64,000 nt of DNA, from contig NZ_JACGWX010000002.1 in the NCBI RefSeq assembly GCF_014137945.1, positions 62,001 to 126,000 of the forward strand, written 5' to 3'. The stretch is from Microcella alkalica (lineage in GTDB: Bacteria; Actinomycetota; Actinomycetes; Actinomycetales; Microbacteriaceae). The position numbers were made by a program, and so were the translations under genes. Positions 24,463 to 34,671 of the stretch are shown piece after piece. The notes under the pieces are model-generated. The model worked only from the letters and a program-made list of their open reading frames with translations. It searched no databases and was not told the origin of the DNA. The number at the start of each line of letters is the position of its first letter. Position 1 is the stretch's first letter.

Positions 24463-24664
24463 TGCTCCACGCTACTGCCGAGGCCCGGATGCTCGTCTCG
24501 CACAGAGCCCGACGCCCACGTCGTTTGGTGCTCATGTGCGCGTCGACCTGTTCACCTGCGCGCCTGCGCCATACCGTGTAACGCACGCGACACGGGCGGA
24601 AATCTGCCCGAAACGCGCGCACCGCACACTGGCCCTCATTCAATGACGCAAGGGGAACCACCGC
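24463..24664. promoter_or_regulatory. divergent intergenic region between cofD and the pyrimidine-type cluster
   Basis: No gene is visible in these 202 bases. They should hold the promoters of cofD (minus) and the ureidopropionase operon (plus). A 6-bp inverted repeat (ccgtgt 24574-24579 / acacgg 24590-24595) is the only symmetrical element noticed, and could be an operator. No convincing -35/-10 pair was found. Confidence 0.35.
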
Positions 24665-25513
24665 ATGACCACCATTCGCGCCGCCATCACCCAGACCACG
24701 TGGACGGGCGACAAAGAATCCATGCTGGACAAGCACGAGCACTTCGCGCGGGACGCCGCCGCGGACGGCGCGCAGATCATCTGCTTCCAGGAACTGTTCT
24801 ACGGCCCCTACTTCGGCATAATCGAAGACGCCAAGTACTACGACTACGCCGAGCCCGCCGACGGCCCGATCGTTCAGCGATTCGCGGCCCTGGCGAAAGA
24901 GCTGGGGCTCGTCATGGTCCTCCCCATCTACGAAGAAGACATGCCCGGCGTGTACTACAACACCGCCGTGGTCGTGGATGCGGACGGCAGCATCCTCGGG
25001 AAGTACCGCAAGCACCACATCCCCAACCTCGACCGCTTTTGGGAGAAGTTCTACTTCCGCCCCGGCAACCTCGGCTACCCCGTCTTCGACACCGCCGTCG
25101 GCAAGGTCGGCGTCTACATCTGCTACGACCGCCACTTCCCCGAGGGCTGGCGCGAACTGGGCCTCAACGGTGCCGAGCTCGTTTTCAACCCGAGCGCGAC
25201 GAAGCCGGGCCTGTCGAACCGCCTGTGGGAGCTCGAGCAGCCCGCCGCGGCAGCCGCGAACCAGTACTTCATTGGCGCGAACAATCGCATCGGCACAGAG
25301 AGCGACGAATTCGGCGACCTCGCCGTCACCTTCTACGGCTCGAGCTACTTCGTCGACCCGCGCGGCAACTACGTCGGCGAGGTCGCGAGCCAGGACGAGA
25401 CCGAGATCGTCACGCGCGACATCGACCTCGGGCTCATCCGCGAGGTGCGCAACTCGTGGCAGTTCTACCGCGACCGCCGGCCGGACTCCTACACCGCGAC
25501 CACCCGCCCGTAA
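24665..25513 (+). CDS. nitrilase-family amidohydrolase, probable beta-ureidopropionase
   Basis: A carbon-nitrogen hydrolase of 282 residues with the catalytic triad in its standard places: Glu43 in FQELF, Lys116 in YRKHHIP and Cys153 in YICYDRHFPE. The segment FYFRPGNLGYPVF and the GANNRIG stretch are typical of N-carbamoyl-beta-alanine / N-carbamoylputrescine amidohydrolases. The dihydropyrimidinase immediately downstream (23 bp) makes N-carbamoyl-beta-amino acids the natural substrate: cleavage gives the beta-amino acid, CO2 and ammonia. aaggggaaccaccgc precedes ATG 24665. It is the first gene of the cluster. Confidence 0.88.
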   Translation: MTTIRAAITQTTWTGDKESMLDKHEHFARDAAADGAQIICFQELFYGPYFGIIEDAKYYDYAEPADGPIVQRFAALAKELGLVMVLPIYEEDMPGVYYNTAVVVDADGSILGKYRKHHIPNLDRFWEKFYFRPGNLGYPVFDTAVGKVGVYICYDRHFPEGWRELGLNGAELVFNPSATKPGLSNRLWELEQPAAAAANQYFIGANNRIGTESDEFGDLAVTFYGSSYFVDPRGNYVGEVASQDETEIVTRDIDLGLIREVRNSWQFYRDRRPDSYTATTRP

Positions 25514-25536
25514 TCCGCCCGACCCGAAGGAGCACC

Positions 25537-27000
25537 ATGAGCACCATCCTCATCACGGGCGGAACGGTCGTGAGCGCCACGGGGCGCGGAGCCGCCGACG
25601 TCCTCATCGACGGCGAGCGCATCGTCGCCGTGCTCGAGCCCGGCTCGACCGTGCTCGGCCACGACCTGCGCGGCTCGGTCGACACCGTCATCGACGCGAC
25701 GGGCAAGTACGTCATCCCCGGCGGCATCGACGCCCACACCCACATGGAGCTGCCCTTCGGCGGCACCGCCGCGATCGACACCTTCGAGACCGGCACGATC
25801 GCGGCCGCGTGGGGCGGCACGACGAGCATCATCGACTTCGCCGTGCAGACGGCGGGGCAGAAGGTCTTCGACGGGCTCGGCGCCTGGCACGAGAAGGCCG
25901 CGGGCAACTGCGCGATCGACTACGGGTTCCACCAGATCGTGGGCGGCGTCGACGACGATTCGCTGGATGCCCTGCCGAGGCTCATCGACGAGGGCATCAC
26001 GAGCTACAAGATGTTCATGGCGTACCCCGGCGTCTTCTACGCCGACGACGCCCAGATCCTCCGCGCGATGCAGGTCGCCGCCGAGCACGGCCTCATGACG
26101 ATGATGCACGCCGAGAACGGCCCCGCGATCGACGTGCTCGTCGCGCAGCTGCTCGCCAAGGGCAAGACCGACCCGTACTACCACGGGGTCGCGCGCGCCT
26201 GGCAGATGGAGGAGGAGGCGACGCACCGGGCGATCATGCTCGCGAACCTCACCGGCGCGCCGCTCTACGTCGTGCACGTGAGCGCGAAGCAGGCCGTCGA
26301 GCAGCTCGCCGCCGCGCGCGACATCGGTCAGAACGTCTTCGGCGAGACGTGCCCGCAGTACCTGTACCTCTCGCTCGAGGAGCAGCTGGGGGCCGTGAGC
26401 GAGAAGTACGGCGCGTTCGAGGGCGCGAAGTGGGTGTGCTCGACGCCGCTGCGCTCGCGCGCCGAGGGCCACCAGGACCACATGTGGCAGTCGCTGCGGA
26501 CGAACGACATCCAGATGGTGTCGACCGACCACTGCCCGTTCTGCATGAAGGACCAGAAGGAGCTCGGCCTCGGCGACTTCTCGAAGATCCCCAACGGCAT
26601 CGGCTCGGTCGAGCACCGCATGGACCTCATGTACCAGGGCGTCGTGACGGGCCAGATCACGCTCGAGCGCTGGGTCGAGATCACCTCGACCACGCCCGCG
26701 CGCATGTTCGGGCTCTACGGCAAGAAGGGCGTCATCGCTCCGGGCGCCGACGCCGACGTCGTCGTCTACGACCCGAACGGCCACACCTCGATCGGCATGC
26801 CGGTCGACGACGAGGGCCGCCCGACGGGCCGCAAGCACCACATGAACATGGACCATGCGGCGTGGGAGGGGTTCGAGATCGACGGGAAGGTCGACACGGT
26901 GATCTCGCGCGGCTCGGTCGTCATCCGCGACGACGCCTTCCACGGGCGGGCCGGGCACGGTCAGTACCTGCGCCGCGGCCTCAGCCAGTACCTCGTCTGA
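25537..27000 (+). CDS. hydA: dihydropyrimidinase / hydantoinase
   Basis: An amidohydrolase of 487 residues: GGIDAHTHMELPFGG with metal ligands H67 and H69, the carboxylated lysine K158 in SYKMFMAY, MHAENG, HVSAKQA, CPQYLYLS and STDHCPFCMKDQK. Such enzymes open the ring of dihydrouracil, dihydrothymine or hydantoins. An aaggagcacc site precedes ATG 25537. It works with the ureidopropionase upstream in the reductive pyrimidine pathway. The sequence does not distinguish uracil/thymine breakdown from hydantoin breakdown. Confidence 0.92.
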   Translation: MSTILITGGTVVSATGRGAADVLIDGERIVAVLEPGSTVLGHDLRGSVDTVIDATGKYVIPGGIDAHTHMELPFGGTAAIDTFETGTIAAAWGGTTSIIDFAVQTAGQKVFDGLGAWHEKAAGNCAIDYGFHQIVGGVDDDSLDALPRLIDEGITSYKMFMAYPGVFYADDAQILRAMQVAAEHGLMTMMHAENGPAIDVLVAQLLAKGKTDPYYHGVARAWQMEEEATHRAIMLANLTGAPLYVVHVSAKQAVEQLAAARDIGQNVFGETCPQYLYLSLEEQLGAVSEKYGAFEGAKWVCSTPLRSRAEGHQDHMWQSLRTNDIQMVSTDHCPFCMKDQKELGLGDFSKIPNGIGSVEHRMDLMYQGVVTGQITLERWVEITSTTPARMFGLYGKKGVIAPGADADVVVYDPNGHTSIGMPVDDEGRPTGRKHHMNMDHAAWEGFEIDGKVDTVISRGSVVIRDDAFHGRAGHGQYLRRGLSQYLV

Positions 27001-27029
27001 GCCTCCGAATCACCGAGAGAAGAGCATCC

Positions 27030-28046
27030 ATGGACTTCGGAGCAGTACTCCAGACCAACCCGCCCGCCAGCCGCATCGTCCACCTCGCGAAGCTCGCCGA
27101 GCAGTACGGCTTCAGCCACGTGTGGACCTTCGACAGCCACATCCTGTGGCAGGAGCCGTACGTCATCTACTCGGCGATCCTCGCCGAGACGCACCGCGTG
27201 AAGGTGGGCCCCTTCGTCACGAACCCGGCGACGCGCGACTGGACGGTCACGGCGAGCGTCTTCGCGACCCTCAACGAGATGTACGGCAACCGCACCGTCG
27301 TCGGCATCGGCCGCGGCGACTCGGCCGTCCGCGTCACGAACGGCAAGCCGACGACGCTCAAGGAGCTGCGCGAGTCGATCCACGTCATCCGCGAGCTCGG
27401 CAACTCGCGGGCCGTCGAGTACAACGGCACGATGCTGCAGCTGCCGTGGAGCCACGGCAGCGAGCTCGAGGTGTGGGTCGCCGCGTACGGCCCGCTCGCG
27501 CTCAAGCTCACGGGCGAGGTCGGCGACGGGTTCATCCTGCAGCTCGCCGACCTCGACATCGCCAAGTGGATGATCGAGACGGTGCGGACGGCCGCCGACA
27601 ACGCCGGACGCGACCCGATGAGCATCACGTTCTGCGTCGCGGCGCCCATGTACATCGGCACCGACTGGGATCACATGCGCAACCAGACACGGTGGTTCGG
27701 CGGCATGGTCGGCAACCACGTCGCCGACATCGTCGCCAAGCACGGCGAGGGCAGCGACGTGCCGCGGGCCCTCACCGACTACATCGCCGGGCGCGAGGGC
27801 TACGACTACAACACGCACGGCAAGGCGGGCAACGACCACGTCGACTTCGTGCCCGACGAGATCGTCGACCGGTTCTGCGTGCTCGGCTCGGCGCACGACC
27901 ACATCGAGAAGCTCGAAGCGCTCCGCGACCTCGGGGTCGACCAGTTCGCCGGCTACCTCCAGCACGACAACAAGGAGGAGACGCTGCGCGTCTACGGCGA
28001 GACGATCATCCCCGCGCTGCGCGGCGCGAAGCGGGCCACGGCGTGA
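27030..28046 (+). CDS. LLM-class (F420- or flavin-dependent) oxidoreductase
   Basis: A luciferase-family TIM-barrel protein of 338 residues beginning MDFGAVLQTNPPASRIV, with WTFDSHILWQEPYVIYSAIL near residue 32, VGPFVTNPATRDWTVTAS, IGIGRGDSAVR and EVWVAAYGPLALKLTGEVGDG. The layout resembles F420-dependent reductases (it looks like the family named TIGR03842; this is from memory). ATG 27030 follows gagagaagagcatcc. It is placed between dihydropyrimidinase and the transporter genes, and overlaps the permease start by 4 bases (GTGA). No dihydropyrimidine dehydrogenase is in the cluster, so it may reduce the pyrimidine ring or oxidise a related substrate. Confidence 0.85.
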   Translation: MDFGAVLQTNPPASRIVHLAKLAEQYGFSHVWTFDSHILWQEPYVIYSAILAETHRVKVGPFVTNPATRDWTVTASVFATLNEMYGNRTVVGIGRGDSAVRVTNGKPTTLKELRESIHVIRELGNSRAVEYNGTMLQLPWSHGSELEVWVAAYGPLALKLTGEVGDGFILQLADLDIAKWMIETVRTAADNAGRDPMSITFCVAAPMYIGTDWDHMRNQTRWFGGMVGNHVADIVAKHGEGSDVPRALTDYIAGREGYDYNTHGKAGNDHVDFVPDEIVDRFCVLGSAHDHIEKLEALRDLGVDQFAGYLQHDNKEETLRVYGETIIPALRGAKRATA

Positions 28047-28962
28047 CCGACGCCGCGATCGCCCTCACGCCGCCGCGCCGGCGCGCGCGCGATCGCGGCG
28101 CGCGACTGCGGCTGTGGGGCTACGGGCTGCTCGGCATCGTCGTGCTCGGTCTGATCTGGGAGCTGTACAAGGCGCTCGGCCCGGCCGACGGGCTCGTCAT
28201 CGCCGACGCGCGCATCCTGCCGCGCACGAGCGACCTCGCCATGCCGCACCTGTGGGACATGGCCTCGCGCCTCGCCGAGCCCGTCACGCGCGCCGACGGG
28301 GCGAGACCGCTGTGGCTCGAGATCGTGCTCGCCGCCTCGCTCACGCTCGGCATCGCGGCCGCGGGCTGGGTCGTCGGCGTCGTCGTCGGCATCGCTCTCG
28401 CCCTCGTCATGCAGCGCTGGCGCCTCGCCGAGTCGGCGATGCTGCCGTGGATCGTCCTGAGCCAGACGGTGCCGCTCATCGCGTTCGCGCCGCTCGTGCG
28501 GAGCTGGGGCTCGCGCATCGAGATCGGCGCCTTCGAGTGGCAGGACTGGATGAGCGTCGCCGTCATCGCGAGCTACCTCGCCTTCTTCCCCGTCGCCGTC
28601 GGCGCGCTGCGCGGGCTGCAGGCGCCCGACGCGATCCACCTCGAGCTGCTGCGCACCTACTCGGTCGGCTGGTGGGCGACGCTGCGGAGCGTCCGGCTCC
28701 CCGCCGCCGTGCCCTACCTGCTGCCGGCGCTCCGACTCGCGGCGGCGAACGCCGTCGTCGGGGCGATCGTCGCCGAGGTCTCCACGGGCCTGCAGGGCGG
28801 CATCGGGCGCCTCATCATCCAGTACGCCGGGCAGGCGAGCGGCGACCCGGCGAAGGCGTGGGCGCCGATCGCGGGCGCCGTGGCGCTCGGACTCATCGCC
28901 GCCGGATCCGTCGCGATCCTCGGCCTCATCTTCCGGAACTACCGACGCGCGGAGGCGACGCC

Positions 28963-28966
<4 letters not shown>
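28043..28966 (+). CDS. ABC transporter permease (NitT/TauT/THI5-type)
   Basis: An inner-membrane permease of 307 residues with about six hydrophobic helices and the BPD_transp_1 EAA-like loop (HLELLRTYSVGWWATLRSVRLPAA). A long first extracytoplasmic segment follows the first helix. The start is GTG 28043 overlapping the LLM stop. It is one of two different permeases of the same importer (the other is at 29778), flanking the ATPase. The family carries taurine, nitrate, hydroxymethylpyrimidine and similar small solutes; a pyrimidine or hydantoin is inferred from the neighbours. Confidence 0.87.
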
Positions 28967-29777
<811 letters not shown>

Positions 29778-29781
<4 letters not shown>

Positions 29782-30605
29782 GCCGGGTGACGACGAGCCG
29801 GGCCGTGGCGAGTCGAGCGACCGCGAGCCGGAACGCGCCCGCCGTCGAGCGCGCCCCGAGCTCGGCCGAGCGCGTGCTCGCGCCGGTCATCCTCGGCGTC
29901 GTGGTCATCGTGCTGTGGCAGCTGCTCGCCGGGAGCGGCCTCATCGAGGCGTACCTGCTGCCGAGCCCCGCGGCGATCGGCGAGGAGATCGCCCAGTTCG
30001 CGCCGTCGATGGCGAGCGCGGCAGGGCTCACGGGCCTCAACGCGCTCATCGGCCTGCTGGCGGGCACGATCGTGGGCATCGTCGCGGCGCTGCTGGCCTC
30101 CGCCGCGCGCATCGTCGACGGGATGCTCGCCCCGATCGTCGCCGCCCTCGCGGTCGTCCCGATCGTGGCCCTCGCGCCCGTGCTCAATACCGCCTTCGGC
30201 GCGGACGCGCAGACCGGCAGGCAGCTCATCGCGGCGCTCGCCGCCTTCGTGCCCGTCTTCATCAACACCGCGCGCGGGCTCCGGCAGACGCGCCCCGTGC
30301 ACCGTGACCTCATGCGCGCGTACGCCGCGACGCCCTGGCAGGCGATGCGGACCATCACGCTGCGCACCGCCGCGCCCTTCACGTTCACGGGCATCCGCCT
30401 CGCGTCGTCGCTCGCCGTCATCTCCGCCCTCGTCGCCGAGTACTTCGGCGGCCCGCGCGGCGGGCTCGGCGGGCTCATCTCGACCTCGGCCGCCTCGAGC
30501 GCGTACGCCCGCGCCTGGGCCTACGTCGTCGCCGCGATCGTTCTCGGTCTCGCCTTCTACCTCGTCGCGCTCGCCATCGAGCGCGCCGTCGCGCGTCGCA
30601 CCTGA
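29778..30605 (+). CDS. ABC transporter permease (NitT/TauT/THI5-type), second subunit
   Basis: A protein of 275 residues with a basic/Ala-rich cytoplasmic N-terminus of about 30 residues, then six hydrophobic helices and the ATPase-contact loop HRDLMRAYAATPWQAMRTITLRTAAPF. ATG 29778 overlaps the ATPase stop. With the permease at 28043 it would form a heterodimeric channel, as seen in THI5-type pyrimidine importers that carry two different permeases. Confidence 0.88.
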
Positions 30606-30677
30606 CGCGAGCGCACCGCCGTTCCTGACCACCAGACCCCGCACCACACCACCCGGGAATCACTGAAAGGACACGAC

Positions 30678-31835
30678 ATGATCCACAGCACCCGTCGCTT
30701 CGCGACGATCGGCGCGCTCGGCCTCACCGCCGCGCTCGCACTCTCCGCCTGCGCCGCCGACACGGGAGGCACCGACGGCGGCTCGGGCGGCTCCGGCGGC
30801 GACGAGCTCACCGAGGTCAAGCTGCAGCTGCAGTGGCTGCCGCAGGGCCAGTTCGCCGGCTACTTCGCCGCGCAGGACCAGGGCTACTTCGAGGAGGCCG
30901 GCCTGGACGTCGAGATCATCCCCTCCGGCGGCGACATCGTGCCGCAGGACGCCCTCGCGAACGGCGACGTCGACTACGCGATCGCCTGGGTGCCGAAGGT
31001 GCTCGGCTCGATCGAGGCCGGCGCGAGCGTCACCAACATCGCGCAGATCTTCCAGCGCTCCGGCACGCTGCAGGTCGCGTGGGTCGACAGCGGCATCGAG
31101 TCGGTCGCCGACTTCGAGGGCAAGAAGATCGGCTCGTGGGGCTTCGGCAACGAGTGGGAGATCTTCGCGGCCATGGCCGAGGAGGGTCTCGACTCGTCGA
31201 CCGTCGAGATCATCACGCAGGACTTCAACATGAACGCCTTCCTCTCCGGCGACATCGACGCGGCGCAGGCGATGACGTACAACGAGTACGCGCAGGTGCT
31301 CGAGACGGTGAACCCCGACACCGGCGAGCTCTACACGGCCGATGACCTCACCGTCATCAGCTACGAGGAGACCGTCGGCGCGATGCTGCAGGACGCCATC
31401 TGGGCCGACACCGAGCGCCTCGAGAGCGACGAGGGGTACCAGGAGACCACGGTCGCCTTCCTCAAGGCCGTCATCAAGGGCTGGGTGTACGCCGCCGAGA
31501 ACCCGGAGGACGCCGCGCAGATCACGATCGACGCCGGCTCCGGCTGGGGCCCGAGCCACGAGCTATGGATGGTCAACGAGACCAACAAGCTCATCTGGCC
31601 GGCGCCGGACGGCATCGGCTACATCGACGAGGCCGCGTTCGACGACACCGTCGCCGCCGCGCTGAGCGCTGTCAACGAGTCGGGCGCGAGCCTCATCACC
31701 GAAGAGCCCGCGGAGGGCGTCTGGACGAACGAGTACATCGAGCAGGCTCTCGCCGAGCTCGATGAGGAGGGCGTCGACGTGTTCGGCGAGGGCTTCGAGC
31801 CCATCGAGGTCGAGCTCATGGAGGGCGGCAACTAG
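30678..31835 (+). CDS. NMT1/THI5-like substrate-binding lipoprotein
   Basis: A protein of 385 residues with a lipoprotein signal (hydrophobic core then LSAC, lipid-modified C25) and a Gly/Ser/Asp-rich linker. The NMT1/THI5-like fold follows: LQLQWLPQGQFAGYFAAQDQGYF, IIPSGGDIVPQDALANGDVDYAI, KIGSWGFGNEWE and AMTYNEYAQVL. Relatives bind hydroxymethylpyrimidine-type ring compounds. It is 72 bp downstream of the second permease with its own ribosome site (gaaaggacacgac), and is followed by a strong hairpin. Pyrimidine or hydantoin uptake is inferred from context. Confidence 0.9.
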   Translation: MIHSTRRFATIGALGLTAALALSACAADTGGTDGGSGGSGGDELTEVKLQLQWLPQGQFAGYFAAQDQGYFEEAGLDVEIIPSGGDIVPQDALANGDVDYAIAWVPKVLGSIEAGASVTNIAQIFQRSGTLQVAWVDSGIESVADFEGKKIGSWGFGNEWEIFAAMAEEGLDSSTVEIITQDFNMNAFLSGDIDAAQAMTYNEYAQVLETVNPDTGELYTADDLTVISYEETVGAMLQDAIWADTERLESDEGYQETTVAFLKAVIKGWVYAAENPEDAAQITIDAGSGWGPSHELWMVNETNKLIWPAPDGIGYIDEAAFDDTVAAALSAVNESGASLITEEPAEGVWTNEYIEQALAELDEEGVDVFGEGFEPIEVELMEGGN

Positions 31836-31857
31836 CCGCTGCGCCTCACCACCTGCG

Positions 31858-31890
31858 GGGGTGGGATGCTCGAGTCGAGCATCCCGCCCC
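31858..31890 (+). terminator. strong hairpin after the ABC transporter operon
   Basis: The left arm 31858-31872 and right arm 31876-31890 pair over 15 bp with one G-T wobble (62/86) and a 3-base loop. It starts 22 bp after the binding-protein stop. There is no T-tract, as is common in high-GC actinobacteria, but the stability and position fit a terminator. Confidence 0.65.
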
Positions 31891-31934
31891 TTCCCCGCCC
31901 CCGGCTCCCAGCCGACAGGCCGCACGATGTCCCC

Positions 31935-33167
31935 ATGACGTTCGACGCCACGCGCGCCGCGGGCCGGGAGCGGCTCGCCGACTTCGTCCCCCGAGCCGGT
32001 CGCGCCTACGCCGCCGAGCGCAACGTCGACCGTGGCCCGAACGATCGCGCGAACGTCTCGACGCTCTCGCCGTGGGTGCGGCACCGCCTCATCACCGAGC
32101 GCGAGGTCGTCGAGGCGGTGCTCGAGCGCCACTCGCTCGACGCGGCGGGGAAGTTCGTGCAGGAGGTCTACTGGCGCACGTACTGGAAGGGCTGGCTCGA
32201 GCTTCGGCCGAGCGTGTGGGCGCGGTGCACGGCGGCGATCGCGCCGGCGCTCGAGGCGCTGAGCGCCGCCGAGCTCGCGACCTACGAGGACGCCATCGCC
32301 GGGCGCACCGGCATCGAGGGCTTCGACGACTGGGCGCGGGAGCTCGTCGAGTACGGCTATCTGCACAACCACGCCCGCATGTGGTTCGCGAGCATCTGGA
32401 TCTTCACGCTGCGCCTGCCGTGGCAGCTCGGCGCCGACTTCTTCCTGCGCCACCTTCTCGACGGCGACCCGGCCTCCAACACCCTGTCGTGGCGGTGGGT
32501 CGCGGGCCTGCAGACCGTCGGCAAGACCTACCTCGCGACGGCGCAGAACATCGACTTCGCGACCGAGGGCCGCTTCCGGCCCACGGGGCTCGCGGCCGAG
32601 GCGGTCGCGGTGAGCGACGACGCGCCCGTGCCGCCGCCCGCCGCGCCGCCGGTCGTCGTCGCGCCGCCGCGCGGGCGCGTCGCGCTCCTGCTGCACGAGG
32701 ACGACCTGCACGCCGAGAGCCTCGCCGCGCAGCTCGAGACGGCCGGTGCCGAGGTCGTGGCCGTCGCGAGCCCGGCGGCGGGGGAGGAGCGCTCCCCGAT
32801 CGGGATGCGCGGCCCGCTCGTGGCCGAGTTCACCGCGCACGCGCTCGCCGATGGCCGCGATCGCGCGGCGACCGCCTTCGGGGCACCGGCGAGCGCGCTC
32901 GACGGGATCCGGGCATCCGCGCTCATCGAGTGGGCGCGCGCCCACGGTGCGACGGCCATCGTGACGCCGCACGCGCCCGTCGGCCCCGCCCGCGCGCGGC
33001 TCGACGAGGCCTCCGCCGAGCTCGCCGCCGAGGGGCTGCCGCTCACGATGCTGCTGCGCGAGTGGGATGCGACGGCATGGCCGCACGCGACGCGCGGGTT
33101 CTTCCCGTTCCGCGAACGGATCCCTGCGCTCCTGCGCACTCAGCGAATCGGCCGCGACGGACGATAA
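31935..33167 (+). CDS. photolyase-related protein with reversed domain order
   Basis: A protein of 410 residues. The first 220 residues resemble the FAD-binding domain of cryptochromes/photolyases: STLSPWVRHRLITEREVV, VQEVYWRTYWKGW, YLHNHARMWFASIWIFTL, LDGDPASNTLSWRWVAGLQT. A Pro-rich linker (about 233-248) leads into an alpha/beta domain resembling the usual photolyase N-terminal domain (VALLLHEDDLHAESLAAQLE, GATAIVTPHAPVGPARARL, FFPFRERIPALL). The order is the reverse of ordinary photolyases. ATG 31935 is used; ATG 31866 would add 23 Pro-rich residues overlapping the terminator. The role (repair, light sensing or other flavin chemistry) is unknown. It interrupts the pyrimidine-type cluster. 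Confidence 0.72.
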   Translation: MTFDATRAAGRERLADFVPRAGRAYAAERNVDRGPNDRANVSTLSPWVRHRLITEREVVEAVLERHSLDAAGKFVQEVYWRTYWKGWLELRPSVWARCTAAIAPALEALSAAELATYEDAIAGRTGIEGFDDWARELVEYGYLHNHARMWFASIWIFTLRLPWQLGADFFLRHLLDGDPASNTLSWRWVAGLQTVGKTYLATAQNIDFATEGRFRPTGLAAEAVAVSDDAPVPPPAAPPVVVAPPRGRVALLLHEDDLHAESLAAQLETAGAEVVAVASPAAGEERSPIGMRGPLVAEFTAHALADGRDRAATAFGAPASALDGIRASALIEWARAHGATAIVTPHAPVGPARARLDEASAELAAEGLPLTMLLREWDATAWPHATRGFFPFRERIPALLRTQRIGRDGR

Positions 33168-33207
33168 TGAGCACCATCCCGTCCCTCCGACTCAAGGACC
33201 GATAGCG

Positions 33208-34575
33208 ATGACCGACACTATGAACCGGTCGCACACCACCCAGCCCGACCTCGACCCGGCCGACGGCGCCCGCGCCCTCGAGCTCGATCGCCAGTACGTC
33301 TTCCACTCCTGGAGCGCTCAGGGCGCCCTCGCCCCGTTCGTCATCGCGGGCGCCGCGGGCTGCGATGTCTGGACGTACGACGGCGAGCGCTACCTCGACT
33401 TCTCGAGCCAGCTCGTCAACACCAACATCGGCCACTCGCACCCGAAGGTCGTCGCGGCGATCCAGCACCAGGCGGCCGAGCTCGCGACCGTCGCCCCCGC
33501 GCACGCCAACCTCGTGCGCGGCGAGGCGGCCAGGCGCATCGTCGAGAAAGCCGGCCCCGGCTTCGCGAAGGTCTTCTTCACCAACGGCGGCGCCGACGCC
33601 ATCGAGAACGCCATCCGCATGGCGCGCCTCACGACCCGCAAGCACAAGGTCCTCTCGACCTTCCGCAGCTACCACGGCAACACCGGCGCCGCGATCGCCG
33701 CGACGGGCGACTGGCGGCGCATGCCCAACGAGTACGCGTGGGGCCACCTGCGCGTGTTCGGGCCGTTCCTGTACCGCAGCGAGTTCCACGCGACGACCGA
33801 GCAGGAGGAGTGCCAGCGCGCCCTCCAGCACCTCGAGCGCACGATCCAGGCCGAGGGCCCCGACACGATCGCGGCGATCGTGCTCGAGTCGGTGCCCGGC
33901 ACGGCCGGCATCTTCTCGCCGCCCGCCGGCTACCTCGCGGGCGTCCGCGCGATCTGCGACCGGTACGGCATCGTGTGGATCGCCGACGAGGTCATGGCCG
34001 GCTTCGGCCGCACGGGCGAGTGGTTCGCCTGGCAGGGCGAGGCCGTCAACCCCGAGGGCGTCGTGCCCGACCTCATCGCCTTCGCAAAGGGCGTGAACTC
34101 CGGCTACGTGCCCGTCGGCGGCGTCGTCATCTCGCCCGACATCGCCGCGGCCTTCGACGAGCGCGTCTTCCCGGGCGGCCTCACCTACTCGGGCCACCCG
34201 CTCGCGATGGCCTCGATCGTCGCCTCGATCGACGCGATGACCGACGAGGGAATCGTCGAGAACGCGAAGATGATCGGCGAGAAGCACCTCGGGCCCGGCC
34301 TGCGGGCGCTCGCCGAGAAGCACGAGATGATCGGCGAGGTGCGCGGCCTCGGCGTCTTCTGGGCTCTCGATCTCGTCACCGATCGCGCGACGCGCGAGCC
34401 CGTGCCGGCCGCCGTGATCGGGAAGCTCAAGGCCGAGCTCATGAAGCGGCACGTGCTGCCGTTCGCCGCCGACAACCGCATCCACGTCGTGCCGCCGTGC
34501 ATCGTCACGCCGGAGGAGGTCGAGCGCGCGCTCGTCGCCTACGACGAGGCCTTCGCGGCCGTCGCGGCCGGCTGA
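33208..34575 (+). CDS. class III aminotransferase, probable beta-amino acid:pyruvate/2-oxoglutarate transaminase
   Basis: A PLP enzyme of 455 residues: FSSQLVNTNIGHSHPKVVAA, FFTNGGADAIENAIRMAR, SYHGNTGAAIAATGDWRR, IADEVMAGFGRTGEWFAW, PLP lysine K294 in AFAKGVNSGYVPVGG, and the C-terminal LPFAADNRIHVVPP. Members take amino groups from beta-alanine, GABA or other omega-amines. After ureidopropionase releases beta-alanine or beta-aminoisobutyrate, this enzyme would make the semialdehyde, completing the pathway. ATG 33208 follows aaggaccgatagcg. It differs clearly from the phospho-lyase-like protein at 16131. A strong hairpin follows. Confidence 0.88.
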   Translation: MTDTMNRSHTTQPDLDPADGARALELDRQYVFHSWSAQGALAPFVIAGAAGCDVWTYDGERYLDFSSQLVNTNIGHSHPKVVAAIQHQAAELATVAPAHANLVRGEAARRIVEKAGPGFAKVFFTNGGADAIENAIRMARLTTRKHKVLSTFRSYHGNTGAAIAATGDWRRMPNEYAWGHLRVFGPFLYRSEFHATTEQEECQRALQHLERTIQAEGPDTIAAIVLESVPGTAGIFSPPAGYLAGVRAICDRYGIVWIADEVMAGFGRTGEWFAWQGEAVNPEGVVPDLIAFAKGVNSGYVPVGGVVISPDIAAAFDERVFPGGLTYSGHPLAMASIVASIDAMTDEGIVENAKMIGEKHLGPGLRALAEKHEMIGEVRGLGVFWALDLVTDRATREPVPAAVIGKLKAELMKRHVLPFAADNRIHVVPPCIVTPEEVERALVAYDEAFAAVAAG

Positions 34576-34610
34576 CGGCCCCCGCGCGCCGAGCGCGACG
34601 CGTCCGCATC

Positions 34611-34653
34611 GACGGCGGGCGGGCATCCTCGAATCGGATGCTCGCCCGCCGTC
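34611..34653 (+). terminator. long hairpin terminator after the aminotransferase
   Basis: Arms 34611-34628 and 34636-34653 form an 18-bp stem with one mismatch around the 7-base loop tcgaatc. It separates the pyrimidine-type cluster from the core gene yceD, whose start lies 18 bp further on. No T-tract follows. Confidence 0.7.
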
Positions 34654-34671
34654 GTGCGAGAATGGAGCGTT

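Noticed and set aside
24574-24595. ccgtgt/acacgg inverted repeat before the ureidopropionase gene as a defined operator
   Set aside because: Six-base arms with a 10-base GC-rich spacer are expected by chance in such sequence; it is mentioned only as part of the intergenic region.
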